Shown here piece after piece: positions 1 to 6,735 of a stretch of DNA of 23,759 nucleotides (its first letter is position 1; each line of letters starts with the position of its first letter). Position numbers and translations under genes: made by a program. This DNA comes from a virus. The stretch is from positions 1-23,759 of IMG/VR virus record IMGVR_UViG_3300031612_000732; one strand, 5' to 3'. The notes under the pieces were generated by a model, which was not told where the DNA came from, did not search any database, and worked only from the letters and a program-made list of their open reading frames with translations.

Positions 1-408
1 AAGTGCAAGTATCATTGCTAAGTCTTCCACACTATTAGGTAAGTGTTGTTTAACAATGTCGTGGTGTTTGCTAATATGAAACAGTTGGTCAACAATTTCT
101 TTATGCTCAAACAACTCCCACATAGGGTCTGTTGCTAAAAGTTTATCTAAATGCTGTTCACTTTTAACGCCATTGTAAATGTGGTTGTTCAATACATCTA
201 ATTTAAAGTAACCAACTGCTTCTGCTTCTTTGTGGTCTATTGTACTAAAGCCTTTTAACGGAAACATAGGAATAGGTTGCACATACACTCCAGTGTTATG
301 CTTTTCAAATTCTATTCCACGTTTGATACTTGCTGGCGTATGTTGAATAAGTTCTAGTAACTTATCCCTATCAGCCATATCAATGTCTACGTCAAAATCT
401 ATATTCAT
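1..408 (-). CDS. DnaE-like (Pol III alpha) palm/finger fragment, 3' end outside window
   Basis: The first 136 residues are visible; the C-terminus lies beyond the window edge. Residues 4-9 (DFDVDI) followed by [10 protein letters not shown] match the catalytic palm motif of bacterial Pol III alpha (E. coli PDFDVDF...KRDQVIEHV). KHNTGVYV (36-43) matches the KHAGV segment, GYFKLDVL (66-73) the GLVKFDFL motif carrying the third catalytic aspartate, and [11 protein letters not shown] the segment before RPGP. The equivalents of all three catalytic aspartates (D6, D8, D71) are therefore present. The PHP domain is missing and the stretch between the first two motifs is about 28 residues instead of more than 100, so the thumb is essentially deleted. 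Its ATG overlaps the glyA stop codon (ATGA), which indicates translational coupling. Activity is unknown: it may be a relic, a regulator or a minimal enzyme. Homology is recognised from motif order only. Confidence 0.6.
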   Translation of the reverse strand, partial: MNIDFDVDIDMADRDKLLELIQHTPASIKRGIEFEKHNTGVYVQPIPMFPLKGFSTIDHKEAEAVGYFKLDVLNNHIYNGVKSEQHLDKLLATDPMWELFEHKEIVDQLFHISKHHDIVKQHLPNSVEDLAMILAL

Positions 409-1547
409 ATTATTTTAGCTATTGTGTTTGCTAAGTTTACAAACCATTTAGCGTCATGTCCTTTAGTTGTTTCAGCGGCAGTACCTAATCGAATACCACT
501 TGTTTCTGTAAAACTTCTAGGGTCATTTGGTATGCCGTTTTTGTTTACAGTAATACCATTCGCCTCTAACATGTTCGCGGCATCTTTACCACTTACACCT
601 CTATTAGTTAAGTCAAGTAATATTATATGCGAATCTGTGCCGTTTGTCAAGCAGTTAAATCCATTTGCTGTAAGTTGCTTTGCAAATGCCTGAGCATTTA
701 TAACAACATCTTTTGCATACTGACTGAAAGACGGAGTGTTTGCCTCAATAAAACATTGTGCTTTTGCGGCAATTAAATGCATCAACGGACCACCTTGTGT
801 TCCAGGAAAGATTGCACTATTAATACGTTTAGAGTATTCTTCGTTATTCCACAATATAATGCCGCCCCTAGGACCTCGTAATGTCTTGTGTGTAGTTGAC
901 GTAACTATATCTGCATAAGGTAGCGGACTTGGATATGCCTTGCCTGCAACTAGTCCACTGTAGTGTGCCATGTCAACTAATAACAATGCTCCTACTGAAT
1001 CAGCAATAGCTCTAAACCATCCCCAATCAATTTCACGTGGGTATGCACTAGCACCAGCAACAATCATCTTTGGCTTATGACGTTCGGCTAACATTTGAAC
1101 TTCAACATAATCGATGTAACCATCATCGTCAACACCATAATGATATGCTTGGTAAACCTTGCCTGATATATTTGGCTTACTGCCATGGCTTAAATGTCCA
1201 CCACTTGCTAAATCCATGCCAAGTATTGTATCGCCCGGCTTTAAGAATGCTTGGTATACTGCTGTATTGGCATTAGCACCACAATGCGGTTGTACATTAG
1301 CAAAGTTACAACCAAATAACTTCTTAACCTCTTCGATTGCAAGGGTTTCAATTTCGTCCATATGTTCGCAACCGTTATAGTATCGTGCTCCAGGATAACC
1401 TTCTGCATACTTATTAGTAAATACACTTCCGCTTAATTCCATTACTGCATCGCTGGCATAGTTTTCACTTGCTATAAGCTCTATTGTGTTATCTTGACGT
1501 ACTGTTTCTTTATCTAAGATTTCTCTTATTTTTGTATCCATATTCAT
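405..1547 (-). CDS. glyA: Serine hydroxymethyltransferase
   Basis: This PLP enzyme converts serine plus THF to glycine plus 5,10-methylene-THF in the cytoplasm. The family signature is intact: [17 protein letters not shown] contains the PLP-binding lysine. Near the N-terminus are [11 protein letters not shown] and [17 protein letters not shown], which form substrate and PLP contacts in the family. The C-terminal half carries [12 protein letters not shown]. With the chosen start the protein is 380 aa, somewhat shorter than the roughly 415 aa of bacterial GlyA. I place the start at the ATG at 1547 because it overlaps the stop of the upstream 59-aa gene as ATGA; an upstream in-frame start at 1565 would lie inside that gene. 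With thyX just upstream, the likely role is to feed methylene-THF to phage dTMP synthesis. A consensus sigma70-type promoter lies inside the gene (622-650). Confidence 0.95.
   Translation of the reverse strand: MNMDTKIREILDKETVRQDNTIELIASENYASDAVMELSGSVFTNKYAEGYPGARYYNGCEHMDEIETLAIEEVKKLFGCNFANVQPHCGANANTAVYQAFLKPGDTILGMDLASGGHLSHGSKPNISGKVYQAYHYGVDDDGYIDYVEVQMLAERHKPKMIVAGASAYPREIDWGWFRAIADSVGALLLVDMAHYSGLVAGKAYPSPLPYADIVTSTTHKTLRGPRGGIILWNNEEYSKRINSAIFPGTQGGPLMHLIAAKAQCFIEANTPSFSQYAKDVVINAQAFAKQLTANGFNCLTNGTDSHIILLDLTNRGVSGKDAANMLEANGITVNKNGIPNDPRSFTETSGIRLGTAAETTKGHDAKWFVNLANTIAKII
622..650 (-). promoter_or_regulatory. Intragenic sigma70-type promoter in glyA
   Basis: On the minus strand TTGACA (650-645), a 17-bp spacer and TATAAT (627-622) give both hexamers exactly at the ideal spacing. 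It lies inside glyA, about 215 bp upstream of the DnaE-like start, and could give that gene its own early transcript. The hexamers also encode glyA codons, so chance cannot be excluded, but six other promoters in this window share the same form. Confidence 0.55.
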
Positions 1548-1723
1548 AGTCCGATTAAACCCCAACCGTGGTTAGCAATTGCATTAAGTATAATAGCAAC
1601 ACATGTCAACATGTGAGTTAACCACCATACCGTTCTAATTCCTGCTACAGTATTTGCTTGAGTATCTGTTTCGCCGACTTTCTCGCCTAAACTTTTTGCC
1701 CAAACATTCCAATACTTATTCAT
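1544..1723 (-). CDS. Small 59-aa single-pass membrane protein between thyX and glyA
   Basis: This small gene overlaps the thyX stop at its start (ATGA at 1723-1720) and the glyA start at its end (ATGA at 1547-1544), so it is embedded in a translationally coupled trio. The product begins [18 protein letters not shown], is polar for about 27 residues, then has a hydrophobic stretch at about 32-50 ([20 protein letters not shown]) that can span a membrane once. It ends NHGWGLIGL. There is no cleavable signal peptide. I do not recognise a family with a known function, although short proteins of this kind occur in marine T4-like phages. The tight coupling supports a real gene. A short palindrome (cacatgtcaacatgtg) lies within the coding sequence and may be coincidental. 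Confidence 0.8.
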   Translation of the reverse strand: MNKYWNVWAKSLGEKVGETDTQANTVAGIRTVWWLTHMLTCVAIILNAIANHGWGLIGL

Positions 1724-2409
1724 ATCTCTTTTCCAGCAAATTCTCCAGCCATTGGGAATACCGTTGCAATAACTTCTGCTACTGCATGTGCTAATTCCAT
1801 ATGTTCTAACTGTGTGCCATTTGATCCACGCAATTCAATATAATGTATCCAGCTACGAAGTGTACCATTCACGTAGAGCCTGCTTAGTGTGTTTCCTTCT
1901 GGAAGTACTGCTCTTGCCTGCTCTTTAGCAATTCCTTTGCTTATAGCCCAATTGTAAGCGTCTAAGGATGCGTCTATAACTCGTTGTTGCTTGTTTTTCC
2001 ATTCGCCTTGGAGTACTGCATGTCCATCCATCTCAGGATCAAGTTCAATACTGTTTTGCCTATTAACAGGATCTTGTAATCTTGCTTGTCTAATCTCAAA
2101 TGCTAAATCTTTTGTAGGGTCTGCGTAACGTTGACTAAACTCTTGGAAACTAAAACTTCTGTGTCTCAATAATTGTCTAGCAATGTCTCTAGTAGTTTCT
2201 ACTTCCATACAAACACTTACCATTTCAAGTGGGCTCCAATGTTTGTGCTTCATTAGATACTTTACTAGCTTGTCATTTGTTTTTGTATTGTCTTGATTTT
2301 CTGGATTACTTACCCTGGCACAATATGCCACTAAGCCTAATAGACTTGAATCTTTATCTAATCCGGATGGGTCTGGTGCTTGACTATAACTAATTATCTT
2401 TGCTTTCAT
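1720..2409 (-). CDS. thyX: Flavin-dependent thymidylate synthase
   Basis: ThyX methylates dUMP to dTMP using methylene-THF and FADH2/NAD(P)H, and yields THF rather than DHF. The ThyX signature RHRX7S is present: RHRSFSFQEFS at residues 82-92, continuing QRY. The downstream region AKEQARAVLPEGNTLSRLYVNGTLRSW matches the family's conserved nucleotide-binding segment. The length of 229 aa is normal for the family. The ATG at 2409 overlaps the stop of the upstream SGNH-like gene (TAATG). The stop overlaps the 59-aa membrane gene, followed by glyA. Because ThyX regenerates THF directly, pairing it with SHMT gives a closed two-enzyme cycle that needs no dihydrofolate reductase. Function is secure from the motif. 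Confidence 0.96.
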   Translation of the reverse strand: MKAKIISYSQAPDPSGLDKDSSLLGLVAYCARVSNPENQDNTKTNDKLVKYLMKHKHWSPLEMVSVCMEVETTRDIARQLLRHRSFSFQEFSQRYADPTKDLAFEIRQARLQDPVNRQNSIELDPEMDGHAVLQGEWKNKQQRVIDASLDAYNWAISKGIAKEQARAVLPEGNTLSRLYVNGTLRSWIHYIELRGSNGTQLEHMELAHAVAEVIATVFPMAGEFAGKEI

Positions 2410-3254
2410 TATTTTAAAAATTCCTTATTGTTATCGTTGTTTAAAAATGCTTTTGCTACTTGGTCATGTCCCCAATCATCAAAGTGCGAAGCTAAAGGTA
2501 TCCAGCCTCGTTCCGATGATAATTTTCTCCAGTTTTCAATAGAGCCAAATGATTCTGGAATAATGTCCCAAATATCCATTAACGAAAAGTCTGGTAACCT
2601 TGTTAATGTGCTGGAAGTTAAATCGTCTGTGAAAGGGAAGGGCAATAATATTACTTTGACCCCCAATTGGTCACATATCGCTTTAACTAATGATATACTG
2701 GATAATGCTCTTAAATATCGTTTATATTGAGGAGTAGTATAAAACTCTGTATCTTCTAACCCTACAAACACTTGACCAAATTTGTCAACTACTTTATTTG
2801 CAGGTACTACAGGTGCTTCATTTGCAACAACTCCTCTATGTGCTACCCATTCACGATTACCAAGTCTTCTACCAGCTGGATCTCTGGACTTAGTAGGCAT
2901 GAAATTGCTAAACAGTATTCCAAGTTTAGATAAAAATGCTGGAGTTCTAGCCATGTCTATCACTATCTTTTCATTTAGGTCAAATAAACTCTTCTTATCA
3001 GGTATGTTTTCTTGTTGTAATTGCTCTACAAATGTAAATGTACCAGTATAAATTAAATGGGATATTTTTCTATCGTTTAATAATCTACCAATAGTAACAA
3101 ATGCGCCGGCTTCCCAATCACTCCAATTAATGCCTTCAAATTCTACTTTTTTAAAGTCGCCTTGTTCTGCAATAATGTCTGCCCAATGTGGTTCGTTCCA
3201 ATTAGCGGCGGAATAACTTGCTCCACTGACCATCAGCTTATTTTTTTTCCTCAT
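2409..3254 (-). CDS. SGNH/GDSL-like hydrolase-fold protein (putative)
   Basis: The product has about 281 residues from the ATG at 3254, which overlaps the upstream stop as ATGA; a longer start at 3272 would intrude into the upstream gene. The N-terminus KLMVSGASYSA sits where SGNH hydrolases have their GDS block, with the serine kept but the aspartate replaced by alanine. Near the C-terminus HFDDWGHDQVAKAFL supplies the DxxH block (aspartate three residues before histidine). The middle contains a Rossmann-like strand VKVILLPFPF. This fits the SGNH superfamily, whose members remove acyl or acetyl groups from sugars or lipids, but the substrate cannot be told. The changed block I could mean altered or lost activity. 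It is co-transcribed with thyX and a zinc-finger protein. Confidence 0.5.
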   Translation of the reverse strand: MRKKNKLMVSGASYSAANWNEPHWADIIAEQGDFKKVEFEGINWSDWEAGAFVTIGRLLNDRKISHLIYTGTFTFVEQLQQENIPDKKSLFDLNEKIVIDMARTPAFLSKLGILFSNFMPTKSRDPAGRRLGNREWVAHRGVVANEAPVVPANKVVDKFGQVFVGLEDTEFYTTPQYKRYLRALSSISLVKAICDQLGVKVILLPFPFTDDLTSSTLTRLPDFSLMDIWDIIPESFGSIENWRKLSSERGWIPLASHFDDWGHDQVAKAFLNNDNNKEFLK

Positions 3255-3919
3255 AGATTTGCTCTCACGCATGTTTCTTTAATCTCTGCTACTTCATCTT
3301 TGTTATTTTTAAATAGTTTCATCCAAAACGGAGGATCTATATTATCTTGTATCATTTTTATTTGTTCATCGTTAAAACGTTCTAACAATGTTCCGCCTGT
3401 GTCACTTAAATACAACACCCAAGGACTTACTTTGCCTGAACGTATATCATATACTGCTCTGCTAGGAGATACATTAATAAAGTATGACTGCCATATTTCA
3501 TTATGTTCTTCTCCCCACTTGGACATGTAAATTACAGTTCGCTCTAATGCTTTTAGACCAGGCTCTTTTTTTACATATTCTTTTAAAAACTTATCGTACT
3601 GTGCATCAGATATCCATAACTTTAATTTTACGCCTGTCTTAATTAGCCATTCTGTAAATTGTTCTGGCTGTAGCCATTCGTTCACTTGACATGCTCTGCC
3701 AAATTTAACAAATGATTCGTAATAAGGACTTACAATAAAGTCTTCCATTGTCTTAGGATGTTTAGCACTAGTATTTAAATCATAAAACATTTGGAATGCA
3801 CGGTGGCTTAATCGTATGTGGCTCATATCCTTGTCTGCATATCTGCGTTTCTTTACACACATATGAACTGCCAGAGTAGTCTCTGACTTAAATGATTTTT
3901 TGCACCACTTACATTCCAT
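3251..3919 (-). CDS. Zinc-finger protein of unknown function
   Basis: This 222-aa protein opens with a compact zinc-finger-like motif: C3-x2-C6-x12-H19-x-C21 in MECKWCKKSF...VHMC, followed by the basic stretch VKKRRYADK. The rest is mostly helical and polar with no motif I can name; YYESFVKFGRACQ and SPWVLYLSDTGG are the most distinctive segments. A nucleic-acid-binding role is plausible from the finger and basic patch but is inferred. Its start codon shares one base with the upstream stop (TAATG) and its stop overlaps the next start (ATGA), so it is coupled on both sides. Similar finger-plus-helical proteins occur in marine T4-like phages without assigned function. Confidence 0.7.
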   Translation of the reverse strand: MECKWCKKSFKSETTLAVHMCVKKRRYADKDMSHIRLSHRAFQMFYDLNTSAKHPKTMEDFIVSPYYESFVKFGRACQVNEWLQPEQFTEWLIKTGVKLKLWISDAQYDKFLKEYVKKEPGLKALERTVIYMSKWGEEHNEIWQSYFINVSPSRAVYDIRSGKVSPWVLYLSDTGGTLLERFNDEQIKMIQDNIDPPFWMKLFKNNKDEVAEIKETCVRANL

Positions 3920-4392
3920 TATTTAAATATCTCTTTTATTTCTTTATCCTCAACGCCAGCATCTTTAACATATTGCTTGAGTTCGTCTTTAGTGTTTATA
4001 CTTAATAGTAACTCTAACTCATCATGCTTTAAATGTGGCAGTAATTCTGATATTGCTGTAAACACCTTGTTTTTCTTTTTTCTAGTGTTCGGCGGTTTAA
4101 TGTATTCATGATTTTGTGTTTTGCCACAACCAGCTACAGTAAACAATAGCCATTGTAATTCTGGATGTTTACTAACATCACTAAATCTATTATTAATACA
4201 TTCGTTAACCATATATAAGTAGTCAGCTGACTTTGGGCCTCGAACACAACTAGCATAACGCATCATCATCCAGGCACTAAATGCCTTTTTCTTTTCTGCA
4301 TCAAGCCTAGTATACCATCCTCGATCCTTTACGTCAATCGCTCTCATAACTTCTGATAGTGGTATAGCTGGTGCCTTCTTCTTAGCCGCCAT
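3919..4392 (-). CDS. Putative sliding-clamp loader small subunit (gp62-like)
   Basis: The product is a 157-aa, lysine-rich, helical protein. Its layout resembles T4 gp62, the non-ATPase partner of gp44 that loads the gp45 clamp. It has an N-terminal helical part, a central segment around VNECINNRFSDVSKHPELQWLLFTVAGCG, and a C-terminal run ending in ISELLPHLKHDELELLLSINTKDELKQYV like the gp62 tail, where a run of hydrophobic helices is followed by a final 'ILT' helix. The assignment is by pattern and replication context, not by a diagnostic motif, because gp62 diverges quickly. It overlaps the nucleosidase gene by 11 nt and shares one base with the zinc-finger gene. If not gp62, it is an unassigned T4-like protein. 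Confidence 0.45.
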   Translation of the reverse strand: MAAKKKAPAIPLSEVMRAIDVKDRGWYTRLDAEKKKAFSAWMMMRYASCVRGPKSADYLYMVNECINNRFSDVSKHPELQWLLFTVAGCGKTQNHEYIKPPNTRKKKNKVFTAISELLPHLKHDELELLLSINTKDELKQYVKDAGVEDKEIKEIFK

Positions 4393-4936
4393 GATAATCC
4401 TTGTATGTTTTTATAAAGTGTTCCTCGCCATTAGCAACATTTTCAGCCCATGTAGATCCGGCTTCCTCATCTGCAGTATCGCTGATGTATTTATAACAGT
4501 AAAATTCTACGACTTCATTTTTACAAACTTTTGCAATTGCATAGGCTTCCATTTCAACAATGTCTGTAGGTATTGCCAGTTTAGGATTTATAACAAAATC
4601 ATCTCCAGTACTACAAGAGATGCCTTCACCAATAACAATTGTTCTGCTGTTTGGTTCGAATGGTGTCTCTCCTAGTTCGATACCTAGTTGTGTGCATTTC
4701 ATATCACGTTGTACAACTTTACCAACTTGATGTATGCCGTTATGCAATGTGATTCCTCCAGCAGTACCAAAGTTCCAAACACGTTCAGGCTTGTATCTTT
4801 CTATTAACTTTGCCGCTGTCATACTTGCATTAACTTTACCTACTCCAGTAAAGAAAACGTTTTCCCATGTAGCCATTTCAGGAGCTTCTTGCTCCAATGC
4901 TATTAAAATTATATCTTTGATATTATTCACCTTCAA
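4382..4936 (-). CDS. mtnN: MTA/SAH-type adenosyl nucleosidase
   Basis: The gene encodes a phosphorylase-superfamily nucleosidase that would hydrolyse methylthioadenosine, S-adenosylhomocysteine or 5'-deoxyadenosine to adenine plus the thioribose or ribose. Key E. coli MtnN residues have counterparts: E17 in ALEQE (E12), E130 in VEMEAYAIAKVC (E174) and D153 in ISDTAD (D197). TGVGKVNASMTAAKLIERYKP and NFGTAGG match the ribose-binding core. At 184 aa it is shorter than the roughly 232-aa bacterial enzyme, mostly by loss of outer loops. The start is uncertain: the first in-frame candidates are TTG at 4936 and GTG at 4930, neither with a clear ribosome binding site, and both overlap the end of apt. 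Lying directly after apt, it forms an adenine-salvage pair. Confidence 0.85.
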   Translation of the reverse strand: MKVNNIKDIILIALEQEAPEMATWENVFFTGVGKVNASMTAAKLIERYKPERVWNFGTAGGITLHNGIHQVGKVVQRDMKCTQLGIELGETPFEPNSRTIVIGEGISCSTGDDFVINPKLAIPTDIVEMEAYAIAKVCKNEVVEFYCYKYISDTADEEAGSTWAENVANGEEHFIKTYKDYHGG

Positions 4937-5480
4937 ATTCGATTAGTGTGTTTACGCTGTATCCATGTTGTTTTATTATAGCACTTCCTTTAAGTGTGGG
5001 CAAGTCTATTAGTGCTAAAATTAAAATATTTTCTTTTGGTACAGCAAAATGTTCATGTACAATGTCAGCACACGCTATTGCTGTGCCGCCTGTAGCAATT
5101 AAGTCGTCCATGATTACTACTTTGTCGTGTGGTGCAATGTCTGTACTGCATTGTATGTTTAAACTTGCAGTACCGTATTCTAGTTCGTAGTCTTTCCTAT
5201 ATATCTTACCAGGCAACTTACCAGGCTTACGAGCCATTATAAAAGGCAAGTCTAGATCGCTGGCAATAGGAGCACCAAATACAAACCCTCTACTTTCAAT
5301 GCCAATAAGTTTAGTAGCACCAAAGCCCATTGTTAATGAAGTTAACTCTGATAATGACTTGTTAAATGCTTCGGGGTTTTCTAGCAGGCTTGTAATATCT
5401 CTAAATTCAATACCTGCTTTTGGAAATCCGGAAACTGTTCTAATACTATCTTTTAAATCAATATTATAACTACTCGGCAT
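4923..5480 (-). CDS. apt: Adenine phosphoribosyltransferase
   Basis: Apt converts adenine plus PRPP to AMP and pyrophosphate in the cytoplasm. The PRPP-binding motif is textbook: VVIMDDLIATGGTA at residues 121-134. The other Apt blocks are also present: FPKAGIEFRDIT (19-30), IESRGFVFGAPIA (61-73), ARKPGKLPG (83-91) and YELEYGT (98-104). The length of 185 aa matches bacterial Apt (about 180). Start ATG at 5480; the gene overlaps the preceding acidic-protein gene by 11 nt and the following nucleosidase by 8-14 nt. The enzyme pair should recycle adenine released from SAM by-products into the nucleotide pool during infection, saving purine synthesis. Assignment is secure; the biological benefit is inferred. 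Confidence 0.96.
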   Translation of the reverse strand: MPSSYNIDLKDSIRTVSGFPKAGIEFRDITSLLENPEAFNKSLSELTSLTMGFGATKLIGIESRGFVFGAPIASDLDLPFIMARKPGKLPGKIYRKDYELEYGTASLNIQCSTDIAPHDKVVIMDDLIATGGTAIACADIVHEHFAVPKENILILALIDLPTLKGSAIIKQHGYSVNTLIEFEGE

Positions 5481-6222
5481 TTAATTCATCTTCCATATCA
5501 AGCCACATTTCGTTTTCGTCTAAATACTCCGGTGTGTACTTGGTATCGTTGTCATGCCATTTCATATTCATATACCCTACACTTGCATAGTAGCCTTTAC
5601 CGTTTGTATCGTTATTATCCCATTCCTGTTCTAATACTTCTTTTTTATACCAAACGTCTTCCACAATTTCGCCACACATTGTTTCAACAGTATTGAATGC
5701 AATTTGGTTAGGGTCAAAATCTTCGCCTATAGTTTCAACAAACCAACAACCAAATCCACCTTTCTCACTACTATGAAATTGTAGCACTGGCTTATAATCA
5801 GTCATGTCGTCTGGCTTAGTTGTGTCATGGTATGCTTCTCTACCGTATAAATGCCATCCATCTATATCAATTTGATTGGTGTAGGGATAATCATCGCTAC
5901 CGTCTGCTTTAACTTCTTCGACTGTAAATTGGTCATCTGAGTAAGCACCATTTATATGTTCGATGTCCGTTGTTTCTGTCCACGATTCAAAGTCTTCGTA
6001 AGGAATTGGAATATCGTTATCTATATCTTCATCGTCCCAACCGAAACTAGTAACATAATCTATTAACTCGCTTTCTTCTTTATCCATAAAGTAGTCTACG
6101 AAATCTTCGTTAACTGTACCAATTGTTACTTCGCCACCTCGGTATCCTGCTTCAATTCTAAAACGCCTTTTTACACCTTTCAGTTTCTGCGTCATTTTAT
6201 CTATATCTGTATCTAAACTCAT
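5470..6222 (-). CDS. Highly acidic protein of unknown function
   Basis: The product is 250 aa and extremely rich in Asp and Glu throughout, for example DDEDIDNDIPIPYEDFE and the C-terminus ENEMWLDMEDELNAE, with many Tyr, Trp and Gly residues. The first 25 residues are basic (KLKGVKRRFR), so charge is strongly split. I see no catalytic motif, signal peptide or membrane segment. Segments such as IDIDGWHLYGREAYHD and FHSSEKGGFGCWFVE look like beta structure. A strong Shine-Dalgarno (AGGAGG) overlaps the end of the preceding gene. DNA-mimic or protein-binding roles are possible for such acidity but nothing proves them. It starts the nucleotide-salvage run by overlapping apt. Confidence 0.75.
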   Translation of the reverse strand: MSLDTDIDKMTQKLKGVKRRFRIEAGYRGGEVTIGTVNEDFVDYFMDKEESELIDYVTSFGWDDEDIDNDIPIPYEDFESWTETTDIEHINGAYSDDQFTVEEVKADGSDDYPYTNQIDIDGWHLYGREAYHDTTKPDDMTDYKPVLQFHSSEKGGFGCWFVETIGEDFDPNQIAFNTVETMCGEIVEDVWYKKEVLEQEWDNNDTNGKGYYASVGYMNMKWHDNDTKYTPEYLDENEMWLDMEDELNAE

Positions 6223-6231
6223 TTGAGCCTC

Positions 6232-6735
6232 CTAGTCAATTAACTGACCAATATCTATTTCATGTGGTATTTTATTTGCTTCTTTAACAAACATGACACA
6301 CTTAGGATTGTGACCATCTTCTAGAGGTACAATTAACATGTGTCCATTTTTTAGCTTTGGAAAGAACCACTTCACATCTTGAAAGATATTTGTAATTTTA
6401 ATTTCTTCTGCTGACAACAGTGAGCCGCTTAGTGGATTTAATGCCACTGTTAAAAAGCCTCTATTGTTTAAACTAGTTAATGGAATAACTTCCACGCCAG
6501 TTAAATCTTCATCGGTGATTGCTATACTCCAATCCATCGGCATTTGAATATTGTGTTCACCGATTTGTAAACATATTGCTGGAGCATAAAAACTCTCTAG
6601 GAATATGAGGGGTAGGAAATAGTAATCCATAAATGTCGGATCGGTCGTATCAAACACAGCAAACCGGACATCATCTATCTGATCCGGAACTTGGTCTATT
6701 TCAAATACGGTATTCTCAACTGTTAATATTTTCAT
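6232..6735 (-). CDS. Conserved-type hypothetical protein after uvsW
   Basis: This 167-aa acidic, hydrophobic-strand-rich protein is not recognised. The N-terminus MKILTVENTVFEIDQVPDQIDD and the middle YYFLPLIFLESFYAPAICLQIGEHNIQMPMDWSIAI suggest a beta-rich globular fold. The hydrophobic run contains proline and is short, so I do not call a membrane segment. Its ATG overlaps the uvsW stop (ATGA), so it is translated from the uvsW message. Linkage suggests a role near recombination or late transcription control, but that is only context. A weak promoter-like pair (TTGACA, 15 bp, TATAAA at 6777-6803) lies in the end of uvsW; the spacing is poor. Confidence 0.7.
   Translation of the reverse strand: MKILTVENTVFEIDQVPDQIDDVRFAVFDTTDPTFMDYYFLPLIFLESFYAPAICLQIGEHNIQMPMDWSIAITDEDLTGVEVIPLTSLNNRGFLTVALNPLSGSLLSAEEIKITNIFQDVKWFFPKLKNGHMLIVPLEDGHNPKCVMFVKEANKIPHEIDIGQLID

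Noticed and set aside
1601-1618. Palindrome in the 59-aa gene
   Set aside because: It is inside coding sequence, short, and has no promoter partner.
2380-2730. Plus-strand open frame of 116 codons
   Set aside because: It lies wholly opposite the end of thyX and the SGNH-like gene, has no ribosome site or promoter, and the product is unlike any protein family.
4488-4495. TATAAATA on the minus strand inside the nucleosidase gene
   Set aside because: It is an exact late box, but it is about 95 nt from the next start within an early-type operon; AT-rich chance match is likely. A similar match at 21715-21722 was rejected for the same reason.
4975-5003. TATAAT with a TTGCCC at 17 bp inside apt
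   Set aside because: The -35 box matches only half of the consensus, so it was not called as a promoter for the nucleosidase.
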